DNA of 64,000 bases from Salegentibacter tibetensis. GTDB lineage: Bacteria > Bacteroidota > Bacteroidia > Flavobacteriales > Flavobacteriaceae. The DNA is taken from positions 62,001 through 126,000 of the forward strand of contig NZ_JAIQZA010000005.1 in NCBI RefSeq assembly GCF_020164485.1, given 5' to 3'. Positions 43,093 to 51,952 of this stretch are shown piece by piece (positions within the stretch are counted from its first letter, which is position 1; each line of letters opens with the position of its first letter). The translations under genes were made by a program, and so were the position numbers. A model generated the notes under the pieces. That model had not been told where the DNA came from and searched no databases. It saw only the letters and a program-made list of their open reading frames with translations.

Positions 43093-46000
43093 TTATTGAT
43101 TTACCACAACCCAATCGCCTTTTTCAATAAGCGGAATAGCTTGTTTGTATTTCAAAGTCTTGTTTTCACCGCTCATTACATTTTTAATGGTTACTTTGTC
43201 ATTACGGCCAATTTTCGGTTGGTCCCGGGTAATGGTTTCAGTCACCTGGGGGCGACGTTGCTGTTGTTGGGTGTTCCCGGCAGCCCGACTTTGAGCAGCC
43301 CTTTCGTCTATATTAGGAATTTCGTCCTTCTGGGTTTCTACTTTTTCTTTCTTGCGTTGTCTCGCTTCCCGAATATTAGAAACATTGCCTTCCGGAATTT
43401 CACCTTTGAAAAGGAAAGAAATCACATCACGATTTACATGATCAAGCATAGCTTTAAACAATTCAAAAGCTTCAAATTTATAGATCAGTAAAGGATCTTT
43501 TTGCTCGTGAACTGCTAACTGAACGCTTTGTTTTAACTCATCCATCTTGCGAAGGTGGGTTTTCCAGGCATCGTCAATTATGGCAAGACTTATATTTTTC
43601 TCAAAATCTTTAACCAACTGAACGCCTTCAGTTTCGTAGGCTTTTTCAAGATTGGTAACTACCTGAAGCGTTTTTTGCCCATCTGAAAATGGTACTGAAA
43701 TTCTTTCGAAATTGTTGCTTTCATCTTCATAAACCTGTTTGATTACCGGGAATGCCCTGGAAGCACTGTGCTTCATCTTTTCCTGGTAATGCTCGTAGGC
43801 TTCTTTGTAAACAATTCCAGAGATTTTTTGCACGCCCATTTTCTCAAAATCTTCTTCTGAAACCGGGGCACTCATAGAAAAATACCTAATCAGTTCAAAT
43901 TCAAAATTCTTATAATCCTGGGCAACTTTATTGTTTTCGGTAATAGCTTCAGAAGTATCAAAGATCATATTCGCGATATCAACCTTAAGCCTGTCGCCAA
44001 ATAATGCGTGATAACGACGTTTGTAGATAACTTCCCGCTGGGCGTTCATTACATCATCATATTCCAGCAAACGTTTTCTAATTCCGAAGTTATTTTCCTC
44101 TACTTTTTTCTGCGCTCGTTCAATAGATTTTGAGATCATGGAATGCTGAATTACTTCACCTTCTTCCAGCCCCATCTTATCCATTAACTTCGCTATCCTT
44201 TCAGAGCCGAATAAACGCATCAGGTTGTCTTCAAGCGACACATAGAACTGGGAACTTCCCGGATCTCCCTGACGGCCGGCACGACCTCTTAACTGGCGGT
44301 CTACACGACGTGAGTCGTGACGCTCTGTACCTACAATGGCTAAACCACCGGATCCTTTAACTTCTTTGCTTAATTTAATATCGGTACCACGACCTGCCAT
44401 GTTGGTGGCAATGGTCACAATACCCGATTTACCTGCTTCAGCCACAATATCGGCCTCCCTCTTATGCAGTTTCGCGTTAAGTACGTTATGCGGAACATTT
44501 CTCAATTTCAGCATTCTAGAAAGCAATTCTGAAATCTCTACGGAAGTTGTACCAATAAGCACAGGCCTTCCGGCATTAGAAAGATCGGTAACGTGATCTA
44601 TAACCGCGTTGTATTTTTCCCGTTTGGTTTTGTAAACCAAATCGTCTTTATCGTTTCTCGCAATTGGGCGGTTGGTAGGAATTTCTACCACATCAAGTTT
44701 ATAGATCTCCCAGAATTCTCCTGCTTCAGTTACCGCAGTACCTGTCATACCAGATAACTTACCGTACATTCTAAAGTAATTCTGAAGGGTTACGGTAGCA
44801 AAAGTTTGAGTTGCGTCTTCAATTTTTACATTTTCCTTGGCTTCAATTGCCTGGTGTAAACCGTCGCTATAACGCCGCCCGTCCATAATACGGCCGGTTT
44901 GCTCGTCTACGATCTTAACTTTGTTATCTATTACCACATATTCGTCATCTTTTTCGAATAGGGTATAGGCTTTTAACAACTGGCGCAAGGTGTGAATACG
45001 TTCACTTTTTACGCTGTAATCTCTAAATAGCTCTTCTTTTTTCTCAGCTTCTTCTTCCTTGGAAAGTCCTTCTTTTTCGATCTTGGCAATTTCCATCCCC
45101 ATTTCTGGCATTACGAAGAAATCACTATCTCCATCGGCAGAAAGGAATTCAATACCTTTATCGGTAAGGTCTATCTGATTACTTTTTTCTTCAATAGTGA
45201 AATAAAGATCCGCGTCTACTTTTGGCATTTCGCGGTTATTATCCTGCATATAGTGATTTTCGGTCTTCTGCAGTAATTGTTTTATACCTTCTTCACTAAG
45301 GAATTTAATTAAAGCTTTATTCTTTGGAAGACCGCGGTAAACCCTTAGCAACAGGAAAGCACCGTCTTTAGTGTTTCCTTCTTTAATAAGCTTTTTAGCC
45401 TCAGCGAATACTTTGGTAAGGTGCTTACGTTGAAGCTCTACAATGTTTGCTATCGCAGGTTTTAACTCGTTAAATTCGTGCACATCTCCTTTTGGGATAG
45501 GCCCGGAAATAATAAGTGGCGTACGCGCATCATCAATTAAGACAGAATCTACCTCATCTACGATGGCGAAGTTATGCGGACGCTGTACCAAATCGTTTGG
45601 GGCGTGAGACATATTATCACGTAAATAATCGAAACCGAATTCATTATTGGTTCCGTAAGTGATATCTGCATTATAGGCTTTTCTCCTGGATGCAGAATTT
45701 GGTCTGTGGTAATCTACACAATCTACGCTTAAGCCGTGGAATTCAAAAATAGGAGCCATCCAGGCGCTATCCCTTTTTGCCAGGTAATCGTTTACCGTCA
45801 CCAGGTGAACCCCTTTTCCGGTAAGTGCGTTAAGATACATAGGTAGGGTAGCCACAAGGGTTTTACCTTCACCGGTTTGCATCTCGGCAATTTTTCCCTG
45901 GTGCATTGCTACACCACCAATTAACTGAACATCGTAATGAATCATATCCCAGGTTACCGGTTTTCCGGCAGCATCCCAGGAGTTGTTCCAGATTGCGTGA

Positions 46001-46455
46001 TCACCTTCAAGATTTACATAATCTTTTTCTGCTGAAATTTCACGATCAAATTCTGATGCGGTAACTTTAAGTTGTTTATTATGGAAAAAGCGCTTCGCGG
46101 TTTCTTTTACAGTTGCAAAAGCTTCCGGAAGAATATCGTTTAATACTCCTTCAGATATTTCGTAAGATTTAGCTTTTAAGGCATCAATTTCAGCATAAAT
46201 ATCCTCATTTCGGGTAATATCGTCACTGGCATCAGCTTCAGCTTCCAGTTCTTCAATTTGCTTGTTTATATCATTTAATGATTCAGCGATCTTCGCCTTA
46301 AAGCTTGCTGTTTTTGCTCTAAGTTCGTCTATAGACAGGGCTTCAAACTCACCTTCCAGCGCCTTGATCTTTTCGACTATGGGTTGTATTTCCTTGACGT
46401 CTTTTTTGGATTTATCGCCAACAAATACTTTTAATACAGAATTTAAAAAATCCAT
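43093..46455 (-). CDS. secA: Protein translocase ATPase SecA
   Basis: 1120 residues, about 220 more than E. coli SecA. Walker A MQTGEGKT, DEVDSVLID (DEAD motif), GTNNEFGFDYLRDNM, GRAGRQGDPGSSQFYVS and ATNMAGRGTDIKL are all present. The extra length comes mainly from an acidic insert (about 320-470: KNKALIKFLSEEGIKQLLQKTENHYMQDNN region) and a basic/Gln-rich linker. The C-terminus lacks the CxCxSGx6-7CH(C) zinc tail; instead it ends in a short beta module (KVTIKNVMSGENKTLKYKQ). It drives preprotein export through SecYEG. Single gene with DUF2795 upstream. Confidence 0.97.
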   Translation of the reverse strand: MDFLNSVLKVFVGDKSKKDVKEIQPIVEKIKALEGEFEALSIDELRAKTASFKAKIAESLNDINKQIEELEAEADASDDITRNEDIYAEIDALKAKSYEISEGVLNDILPEAFATVKETAKRFFHNKQLKVTASEFDREISAEKDYVNLEGDHAIWNNSWDAAGKPVTWDMIHYDVQLIGGVAMHQGKIAEMQTGEGKTLVATLPMYLNALTGKGVHLVTVNDYLAKRDSAWMAPIFEFHGLSVDCVDYHRPNSASRRKAYNADITYGTNNEFGFDYLRDNMSHAPNDLVQRPHNFAIVDEVDSVLIDDARTPLIISGPIPKGDVHEFNELKPAIANIVELQRKHLTKVFAEAKKLIKEGNTKDGAFLLLRVYRGLPKNKALIKFLSEEGIKQLLQKTENHYMQDNNREMPKVDADLYFTIEEKSNQIDLTDKGIEFLSADGDSDFFVMPEMGMEIAKIEKEGLSKEEEAEKKEELFRDYSVKSERIHTLRQLLKAYTLFEKDDEYVVIDNKVKIVDEQTGRIMDGRRYSDGLHQAIEAKENVKIEDATQTFATVTLQNYFRMYGKLSGMTGTAVTEAGEFWEIYKLDVVEIPTNRPIARNDKDDLVYKTKREKYNAVIDHVTDLSNAGRPVLIGTTSVEISELLSRMLKLRNVPHNVLNAKLHKREADIVAEAGKSGIVTIATNMAGRGTDIKLSKEVKGSGGLAIVGTERHDSRRVDRQLRGRAGRQGDPGSSQFYVSLEDNLMRLFGSERIAKLMDKMGLEEGEVIQHSMISKSIERAQKKVEENNFGIRKRLLEYDDVMNAQREVIYKRRYHALFGDRLKVDIANMIFDTSEAITENNKVAQDYKNFEFELIRYFSMSAPVSEEDFEKMGVQKISGIVYKEAYEHYQEKMKHSASRAFPVIKQVYEDESNNFERISVPFSDGQKTLQVVTNLEKAYETEGVQLVKDFEKNISLAIIDDAWKTHLRKMDELKQSVQLAVHEQKDPLLIYKFEAFELFKAMLDHVNRDVISFLFKGEIPEGNVSNIREARQRKKEKVETQKDEIPNIDERAAQSRAAGNTQQQQRRPQVTETITRDQPKIGRNDKVTIKNVMSGENKTLKYKQAIPLIEKGDWVVVNQ

Positions 46456-46491
46456 AATGGTTTTTGTTTAATACGGGGTTTAAATGTACGC

Positions 46492-46520
46492 AAAAAAAAA
46501 GCCTCACTTTGGAGACTTTT
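46492..46520 (-). terminator. Terminator after the DUF2795 gene
   Basis: Minus-strand arms AGTCTC and GAGGCT (one U-G pair) around CAAAGT, followed by nine T, 25 bases past the stop and upstream of secA. Confidence 0.65.
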
Positions 46521-46543
46521 TTCTAATTTTTGCGTGTTATTAT

Positions 46544-46765
46544 TTAATATTCATCCTCATTCCAAAGATAATCTTCGTCAGTTGGATAATCGGGCCAAAT
46601 TTCCTCAATAGAATCATAAGAGTCTCCTTCATCTTCAATTGCCTGTAGGTTTTCTACTACTTCTAGCGGAGCACCTGTTCTAATCGCGTAGTCAATTAAC
46701 TCGTCTTTAGTTGCTGGCCAGGGTGCATCACTTAAATAAGATGCTAATTCTAAAGTCCAATACAT
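46544..46765 (-). CDS. DUF2795 protein
   Basis: 73 residues: a helical N-terminal DUF2795 domain (LELASYLSDAPWPATKDELIDYAIRTGAPLEVVENLQAI, where the APWPATKDEL helix start is typical) and a very acidic tail (DSIEEIWPDYPTDEDYLWNEDEY). Small cytoplasmic proteins of this family are common before secA in Flavobacteriaceae. Function unknown. Confidence 0.85.
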   Translation of the reverse strand: MYWTLELASYLSDAPWPATKDELIDYAIRTGAPLEVVENLQAIEDEGDSYDSIEEIWPDYPTDEDYLWNEDEY

Positions 46766-46913
46766 GGGTTGATCAGGTTTATTATTTTTGCAAAAATAAA
46801 TTTTTTGTGGTAATAGCCAAGAAAAAAATCTATTATTTAATCAATAACGTTAAGAACATACGCTAAAATTATAGATTTTACTGAATAATTCTTGCTAATG
46901 CCGTATGGAGGGA

Positions 46914-47486
46914 TTAGGATTTTTCGGGAACCCATTTTACCTCTTCGGCCTGTAATCTTTTAGACAACATCCGTGCCAGCACAAATAGGTAGTCAGAAAG
47001 TCTATTGAGGTACTGTAAAACGGATTCATCAAAAGCTTCAATTTCATACAAAGCAGTGGCAAGTCGCTCTGCACGGCGGCAAACACAACGTGCTATGTGA
47101 CAGAATGACACGCTTTGATGCCCCCCCGGAAGAATAAAATGAGTCATCTCGGGGAGTTCCTCATTCATTGTATCCATTTCTTTTTCCAGCAATTCAATAT
47201 CTTCTGCTGAAATCTTAGGGATTTGAAGCCGATCTTTTCCACTCTTTAATTTTTGTTTTTCGGGATCTGTAGCCAGGGTGGAACCAATGGTAAATAGTCT
47301 ATCCTGAATTCTGCTTAAAATCTGCTTGGTATGATCTCCGGTATCCTGGTCTCGAATTAATCCAATGTGGGAATTGAGTTCGTCTACAGTACCGTAACTT
47401 TCTATGCGAATATGATGTTTGGGGACTCTGGTGCCTCCAAAAAGTGCGGTAGTACCTTTGTCTCCGGTTTTGGTGTAAATCTTCAT
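46914..47486 (-). CDS. Cob(I)alamin adenosyltransferase, PduO type
   Basis: 190 residues. MKIYTKTGDKGTTALFGGTRVPKHHIRIESYGTVDELNSHIGLI is the ATP-binding N-terminal motif of the PduO family (TGDxGxTxLxxG..V.K), and VCRRAERLATALYE has the RxxxR region that binds cobalamin. It transfers adenosyl from ATP to Co(I)balamin, giving the cofactor needed by IcmF and methylmalonyl-CoA mutase (6362 and MeaB partner at 36650). Cytoplasmic trimer. Directly upstream on the minus strand is a hairpin tract and a small membrane protein. Confidence 0.94.
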   Translation of the reverse strand: MKIYTKTGDKGTTALFGGTRVPKHHIRIESYGTVDELNSHIGLIRDQDTGDHTKQILSRIQDRLFTIGSTLATDPEKQKLKSGKDRLQIPKISAEDIELLEKEMDTMNEELPEMTHFILPGGHQSVSFCHIARCVCRRAERLATALYEIEAFDESVLQYLNRLSDYLFVLARMLSKRLQAEEVKWVPEKS

Positions 47487-47518
47487 ATAAATGTTTTGTT
47501 TTTTCTACTTAATACTTT

Positions 47519-47657
47519 GTAGACTTGTCGCAAGACAGTTCTCTCGATAATCGAGATTTAATTGCTCCGAGGCTTGGCTGCCCGTTTCGCAGGCGGGCCC
47601 TGAAATCAAGATGTTTTTTCCAATAATGCCTCCGGAGCTTGCCCCGAGGTAGTCTAC
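47519..47657. repeat. Intergenic hairpin-rich inverted repeat
   Basis: Ends GTAGACT (47519-47525) and AGTCTAC (47651-47657) enclose a chain of hairpins: CTTG/CAAG around TCG (47524-47534), TCTCGA/TCGAGA (47542-47556), GCCCG/CGGGC (47580-47598) and a CTCCGG-type palindrome near 47625. Frames through it make Arg/Leu-rich peptides without family signal, so it is judged non-coding. Confidence 0.7.
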
Positions 47658-47710
47658 TTTTCAAAGGTACAAAATGAAGATTTAAGCCAATGGTTTTGTT
47701 ATATATTGAA

Positions 47711-47887
47711 TCAGGTTCTGGTTTCTGATTTTTCATCATTTCGGCGCTCCATATATCGCTTTCTGAAGTTTCTATTCTTACGTGCTTTCCGATTCTTTTT
47801 AGCTCGGCGCGAATTCCAGATGAAATAAATAAGAAAAACCGCAATGAGTGCGATGTAAATCCAGGTTTCCTGGTCAAAATCAAACAT
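47711..47887 (-). CDS. Small single-helix membrane protein with basic tail
   Basis: 58 residues, identified by reading the frame from the ATG at 47885-47887 to TGA at 47711. After an acidic start (MFDFDQETW) there is one clear membrane helix (IYIALIAVFLIYFIW, 10-24) and a strongly basic cytoplasmic tail (NSRRAKKNRKARKNRNFRKR, 25-44), ending with alternating charges. A longer overlapping frame in another phase covers the same DNA but has no signal and is rejected. A positive-inside single-span protein of unknown function; lies upstream of the adenosyltransferase gene. Confidence 0.6.
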   Translation of the reverse strand: MFDFDQETWIYIALIAVFLIYFIWNSRRAKKNRKARKNRNFRKRYMERRNDEKSETRT

Positions 47888-48027
47888 GATTGGTTGCTAA
47901 TTTTTTACAAGATAAGAAATTCTGAATTTTTCCGGAATAAAAATAGGTTTTAACAGAAAGTGCCTGATTAAGTAGATTAATGAAAAGCTGGAGAAACAAG
48001 GACGAAAATATTTTTGGGGAAAATTAT

Positions 48028-48060
48028 AAGCCTGCTTTGAAATCTCTTTAAAACAGGCTT
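48028..48060 (-). terminator. Possible terminator after the 48104 gene
   Basis: Arms AAGCCTG and CAGGCTT with a 19-base loop, 44 bases past the stop on the minus strand; the following sequence is only weakly T-rich. Confidence 0.35.
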
Positions 48061-48103
48061 ATATATCTGTTATGGTCAGTTTTTTAAATAGTATTAAGAA
48101 AGT

Positions 48104-48880
48104 TTAATCTTGCGTAGAGGTGGTCACTTGTGGTCCCAGACCGCTAAGATTAGGATTATAAACCCATAACTCTTGTGAGCCGCCTTTAGTTATTGTTATC
48201 CAATCTTTTACAAAACTATCGAAATTTCCCGCTCCGTGAACTTCATCATATTTTTCTTTGAGTTTCTGGTCTTTTCCCAACCAGGAATAGTTATCAAAGA
48301 AATAGACTACAGTTAAATCCTGACCTGATTGAGTGGAGGTAAATTCGTTAGTGTAAATTCCAAAAGGTGTTTCGGGTGATTTCTCTTTAAGAACTTTGCT
48401 TACTTTTTCCAGACCGGAAGTCATATTTTCATATTTACCTCTTTCTATATCCCAAACAGTCACTTTTAATTTGCTCATCTCAAAATCTGTCGGGAAATGT
48501 GAAAGTTGGTTATGAAATTTCCAAAAGGTCGTTTCATTTTCTTCGGCAATATAAGGAACCACATTGGCAGACCAGTCTTCATCGTGAGCTGTGTTGTCTC
48601 TGGATTCATCTAACGCGCTCCAGCGCATTGGCCCCATAACTGCCATAAAACTATTTGCGTTCTGACCGTTCATAATATTGAAAACCCTGACCCCCATTGG
48701 CCCTTCCGCATGAAATTGCTCATTGTGGTTTTTCATTCCTTCAGAAAACTCCTTCATTTTATCGCTTTTAGCAGAAAAAATAGTAGTTCCAACAATAAGG
48801 TATTCCTCACTATTGCTTTGTTCGTTTTGGGAGAATACTAAAAATGGAATTAGTATCATCCAGTAGAAAATTGATTTCAT
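48104..48880 (-). CDS. Secreted protein of unknown function
   Basis: 258 residues with a signal peptide (MKSIFYWMILIPFLVFSQ). The mature part has two similar alpha/beta halves (EYLIVGTTIFSAKSDKMKEFSEGMKNHNEQFH and GLEKVSKVLKEKSPETPFGIYTNEFTS...VYFFDNYSWLGKDQKLKEKY), reminiscent of a ferredoxin-like dimeric alpha-beta barrel; a specific family was not recognised. Single gene. Confidence 0.6.
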   Translation of the reverse strand: MKSIFYWMILIPFLVFSQNEQSNSEEYLIVGTTIFSAKSDKMKEFSEGMKNHNEQFHAEGPMGVRVFNIMNGQNANSFMAVMGPMRWSALDESRDNTAHDEDWSANVVPYIAEENETTFWKFHNQLSHFPTDFEMSKLKVTVWDIERGKYENMTSGLEKVSKVLKEKSPETPFGIYTNEFTSTQSGQDLTVVYFFDNYSWLGKDQKLKEKYDEVHGAGNFDSFVKDWITITKGGSQELWVYNPNLSGLGPQVTTSTQD

Positions 48881-49008
48881 AAGCTGTATATTTAAGTGTT
48901 AGTAATGCAGCTATGGTAGGTGAGGCTAAATAAATAGGCTCTATAAGTTACTAAAAAATAGTCAGGTACATTTATTTTATTCGTTATTTTCCAGTATAAA
49001 GACCATAA

Positions 49009-49034
49009 AAAACGCCCGGCAGGGCGTTTTGTAC
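49009..49034 (-). terminator. Terminator after the FadL-like gene
   Basis: Arms AAAACGCCC and GGGCGTTTT around GGCA; on the minus strand it is followed by TTATGG, and it is 20 bases past the stop. Confidence 0.75.
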
Positions 49035-49053
49035 TTTAAAAAATTTACTCTTG

Positions 49054-50559
49054 TTATAAACCGAAGCTCAGCGATAAAATTACATTAGAGAGGTCTCTAT
49101 CTATGTTAGCCGTATTGGTTAATCCGGTTTCGTAAAGTCTTGCATTTTCCTGGTAACTGGCGTTGGTGTATGCCAAATCTAGTTTCATGCTCCCAAAATC
49201 ATAACCAATGCCTCCTGAATAACCGGTTAGGTCTCCAACTGTAGATTCATTGGCATAAGGGCTTTGTTCAAAACGGTACCCACCTCTTAAGCTCCAATTG
49301 TTAATTCTGTACTCACCACCCAGCCTAAAAGTAGAAGCTGCCTGAAGTTCATTGGAAATTAGATTATTCTGAAATTCAAATTCGGAATCACTGGCAGGTC
49401 TGAATTCAGTAGCCGAATAATCTTTATAGGAATAATCGAAACTGATAAGGCCTTTAGTGCCGAAGAGTACTGCTAAACTTCCGGTTATTTTCCCTGGTGT
49501 TTTTAAAGTGTAATCAGGATATAAGTTTAATACATTGGGGTTCACTACAACACGATCATTTGCGTTATTGTTGGTTTCAAGATATTGTGAGGCTTCTTCA
49601 ACGATATTAAACCAGGTAGGGGAGTGATAGGAAGCTCCAACTCTAAACCTGTCGCTTACTTTTGCAATTGCTCCTAATTGAAAAGAAAAACCGTCTCCGT
49701 TGGTACTTAAGTTATTATTAAATCTAACCTGATTAGTAGCGCTCCCTGGATTATTGTTATTCTCTCTAAACCGTGTAACCCGGTCGTAATTAAGGAAGTG
49801 CGTATTTAAGTTAGCACCGAGGTAAAGGAAATCTTCGTACTGCGTACCGAAATTGAATGAAAATTTCCCGTTTAAACCTGTAGCTACTGAACGGTATTCC
49901 TGGTTAAAGTTGCCGGGGCCTATAAATGAACTATAAGAAGTGTTATCGGGAGAATCATTATCCTGATCTATAATGTATCCCTGATACCCTAAAAAGGCCT
50001 GTTGTGCCCCATAGCCTTCATTTTCACCTAAGAACGAATAAAGTTCTGAAATGGTTTCATTTTCACGGGTTTGAATTAAATCCAAAGGCACGCCATTGGC
50101 ATAATTTAAAAAGTACCGGTCTATAGAAGTTTGGCTGGTACCCGTTGCTACAAAAGCATCATCAAAATTATTGGTTTTGCCATAATTTACACCTAGAGTG
50201 AATTTTCTCCAGGGACTATCGCTTCTTGTCTCAAAAACAAGTACTCCACCGGCCTGGTTAAAATTGATGTCTGAATTTTCGTTTGAGGTAGTTGTCCCAA
50301 AATAATTTACTTGTTTGTTTGAAGACTGATGATCCAGAGTTATTGTTCCAAAAGAGTTTAAGAACACAGCGGAACTGGCTGGATTAACGGTGATAGCCGA
50401 TAAATCGCCACCCAAGGCGCCAAAAGCACCACTCATAGCTCTAAACCTGGCTGTACCATTTAACTCTTCAGAACTATAACGATAAGCATCGGTAATGTTT
50501 TGAGACTGGACGCTGCCTACAATAAAAAAAACGCCCAATAATAAAAATATCTTTTTCAT
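49054..50559 (-). CDS. Outer-membrane protein of the OmpP1/FadL family
   Basis: 501 residues with a signal peptide ending GSVQSQ (about 20). Early ALGGDLSAITVNPASSAVFLNS is the N-terminal plug signature (NPAs) of FadL/OmpP1, followed by many barrel strands and a final DLSNVILSLSFGL strand with terminal Leu. These porins take up hydrophobic compounds. Bacteroidota members include PorV-like lipid or type IX secretion proteins, but the sequence here suits the general class. Single gene. Confidence 0.88.
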   Translation of the reverse strand: MKKIFLLLGVFFIVGSVQSQNITDAYRYSSEELNGTARFRAMSGAFGALGGDLSAITVNPASSAVFLNSFGTITLDHQSSNKQVNYFGTTTSNENSDINFNQAGGVLVFETRSDSPWRKFTLGVNYGKTNNFDDAFVATGTSQTSIDRYFLNYANGVPLDLIQTRENETISELYSFLGENEGYGAQQAFLGYQGYIIDQDNDSPDNTSYSSFIGPGNFNQEYRSVATGLNGKFSFNFGTQYEDFLYLGANLNTHFLNYDRVTRFRENNNNPGSATNQVRFNNNLSTNGDGFSFQLGAIAKVSDRFRVGASYHSPTWFNIVEEASQYLETNNNANDRVVVNPNVLNLYPDYTLKTPGKITGSLAVLFGTKGLISFDYSYKDYSATEFRPASDSEFEFQNNLISNELQAASTFRLGGEYRINNWSLRGGYRFEQSPYANESTVGDLTGYSGGIGYDFGSMKLDLAYTNASYQENARLYETGLTNTANIDRDLSNVILSLSFGL

Positions 50560-50640
50560 AAGGTTTTTTTAATCCCTATTTGAGGGGGTTAATTACCCAG
50601 GTATTAGTTCCGGGCTTATTAAATAAAAATTTTAGAAAAA

Positions 50641-50675
50641 ACCTTACAGCTTGAGACTGTAAGGTTGGTTTTATA
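50641..50675 (-). terminator. Hairpin between lipoprotein and FadL-like genes
   Basis: Arms ACCTTACAG and CTGTAAGGT around CTTGAGA, 18 bases after the lipoprotein start side and before the FadL-like gene; on the minus strand the T-run (TTTTTATAAT) is on the other flank, so it could terminate the upstream lipoprotein transcript. Confidence 0.45.
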
Positions 50676-50704
50676 ATTTTTTTACTCTTCAAATTAGAAG
50701 TGAA

Positions 50705-51841
50705 TTATCCTCTACCACCACCTCTGGATGATGAAGAACGACCTCCACCAGAACTTCTGGTTCCGGAACTTCTTGAACTGCCACCTGAGCTTCTCATGGT
50801 ACCACTACTTCTTGAAGAACTATTAGAGGATCTATTATAAGTAGAGTTTGACCTTGAACTTCTATTAGATGATCTGTTTATCGCCGAATTTCTTCTCGTA
50901 GAAGAAGTGTTTACTCTCGCCGGTTCGCTTCTTCTGTTAGAACGGGAATAAACGTTTGAGTTGTTATCATTACTTCTATTATAGCTTCTGGTTCTAGTTG
51001 AATTCTGGTTGCTCCTTATATTACGAATACTTCTGGAGTAAGAAGATTCGTTATTTCTTAAGCCGGAAACATTATTCCTGCTATTGGTACCATAATCTGA
51101 ATAACTGGCTCTTCTGCCGCTATTATAAGCTATGTCATTATAATTATTACGATGGTTGTAAAAAGGATTGTTTACAAAACCTCTTCCCCAGTGGCCACCG
51201 CCATAGAATCCGCCATAACCAAATCCAAAGCCAAAGCGATTACCCCAGCCCCAACGGCCGAATCCAAAACCACCGCCCCAGGGACCCATAAAGCCTCCGC
51301 GCCATGGGCCATATCCAACTGCACCCCAAGGGCCAAAGCCGCCGCCCCAGGGTCCGTAAAACGGATCCCACCATAAATCGTTATAAAATCCTCCAAAACC
51401 AAGACTGTTCCACATCCAGGGATTATAAAATCCGCCGTGGAAACCAGTATTATAAATGTTTATGTTATGTTGATCCGGATCTTCACCCCATGGAGCTCTC
51501 CCACCAGCATAGGCTTGTTGGTCTTCATAATAAATTTCATCTTCCCTACCTTCAGCAGAAGTATACGATTCTACATCGGTAAAGACGATATTATCGGCCA
51601 TCTGGCCATAAAATTGTGATTTTTCTGAAAAAAGGTTCTTATAGTAAGAATTTCCTTGATCCTGATTATTATTAGCATATTGAGATGGCTCTTCAGAAGT
51701 TGATTGCTGCCGTGTAGAATCTCCGTAGATTCCGTCTTCATAACCAGAATACTGGTAAGAACCGCAAGATGCTAACAACAGCAAGAACATAGGAGCAACA
51801 AATAGAATTGCTTTTTTGTGTAAGTTGTAATTGCGTATCAT
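50705..51841 (-). CDS. Aromatic/Gly-rich and Ser/Arg-rich lipoprotein
   Basis: 378 residues. Signal peptide with lipobox LLASC (C26). Three composition zones: a Gln/Ser/Tyr linker (27-110), a Gly/Trp/Phe-rich zone (about 120-225: MWNSLGFGGFYNDLWWDPF and glycine-flanked aromatic triplets) and a long Ser/Arg/Asn tail with RS repeats (from 235: NSGRRASYSDYGTNS). No enzyme domain. The low-complexity makeup suggests a surface or exopolymer-matrix structural role. The divergent proS gene begins 112 bases away. Confidence 0.7.
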   Translation of the reverse strand: MIRNYNLHKKAILFVAPMFLLLLASCGSYQYSGYEDGIYGDSTRQQSTSEEPSQYANNNQDQGNSYYKNLFSEKSQFYGQMADNIVFTDVESYTSAEGREDEIYYEDQQAYAGGRAPWGEDPDQHNINIYNTGFHGGFYNPWMWNSLGFGGFYNDLWWDPFYGPWGGGFGPWGAVGYGPWRGGFMGPWGGGFGFGRWGWGNRFGFGFGYGGFYGGGHWGRGFVNNPFYNHRNNYNDIAYNSGRRASYSDYGTNSRNNVSGLRNNESSYSRSIRNIRSNQNSTRTRSYNRSNDNNSNVYSRSNRRSEPARVNTSSTRRNSAINRSSNRSSRSNSTYNRSSNSSSRSSGTMRSSGGSSRSSGTRSSGGGRSSSSRGGGRG

Positions 51842-51859
51842 TAGCGTGGTATTTTATTG

Positions 51860-51887
51860 TTGAACATTGCAAAAATAGTTAGTTTTG
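51860..51887 (+). promoter_or_regulatory. Promoter of proS (TTG-N17-TAGTTTTG)
   Basis: TTG at 51860-51862 and TAGTTTTG at 51880-51887 with 17 bases between, the flavobacterial arrangement (TTG-N17-20-TAnnTTTG). It lies inside the frame of the extended proS reading, proving that the ATG at 51953 and not a TTG at 51857 is the start. Confidence 0.6.
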
Positions 51888-51952
51888 CGCTAACTAAACT
51901 TGCATTTACATTGTGTTTAACAAATTCACAAGATTTATGCCAAATATATAGA

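Noticed and set aside
47509-47883. 124-codon minus-strand frame
   Set aside because: No membrane, fold or family signal; half of it is the hairpin tract. A different frame over the same DNA gives the 58-residue membrane protein.
51857-51952. N-terminal extension of prolyl-tRNA synthetase
   Set aside because: The TTG-N17-TAGTTTTG promoter lies within it and the family starts at [16 protein letters not shown].
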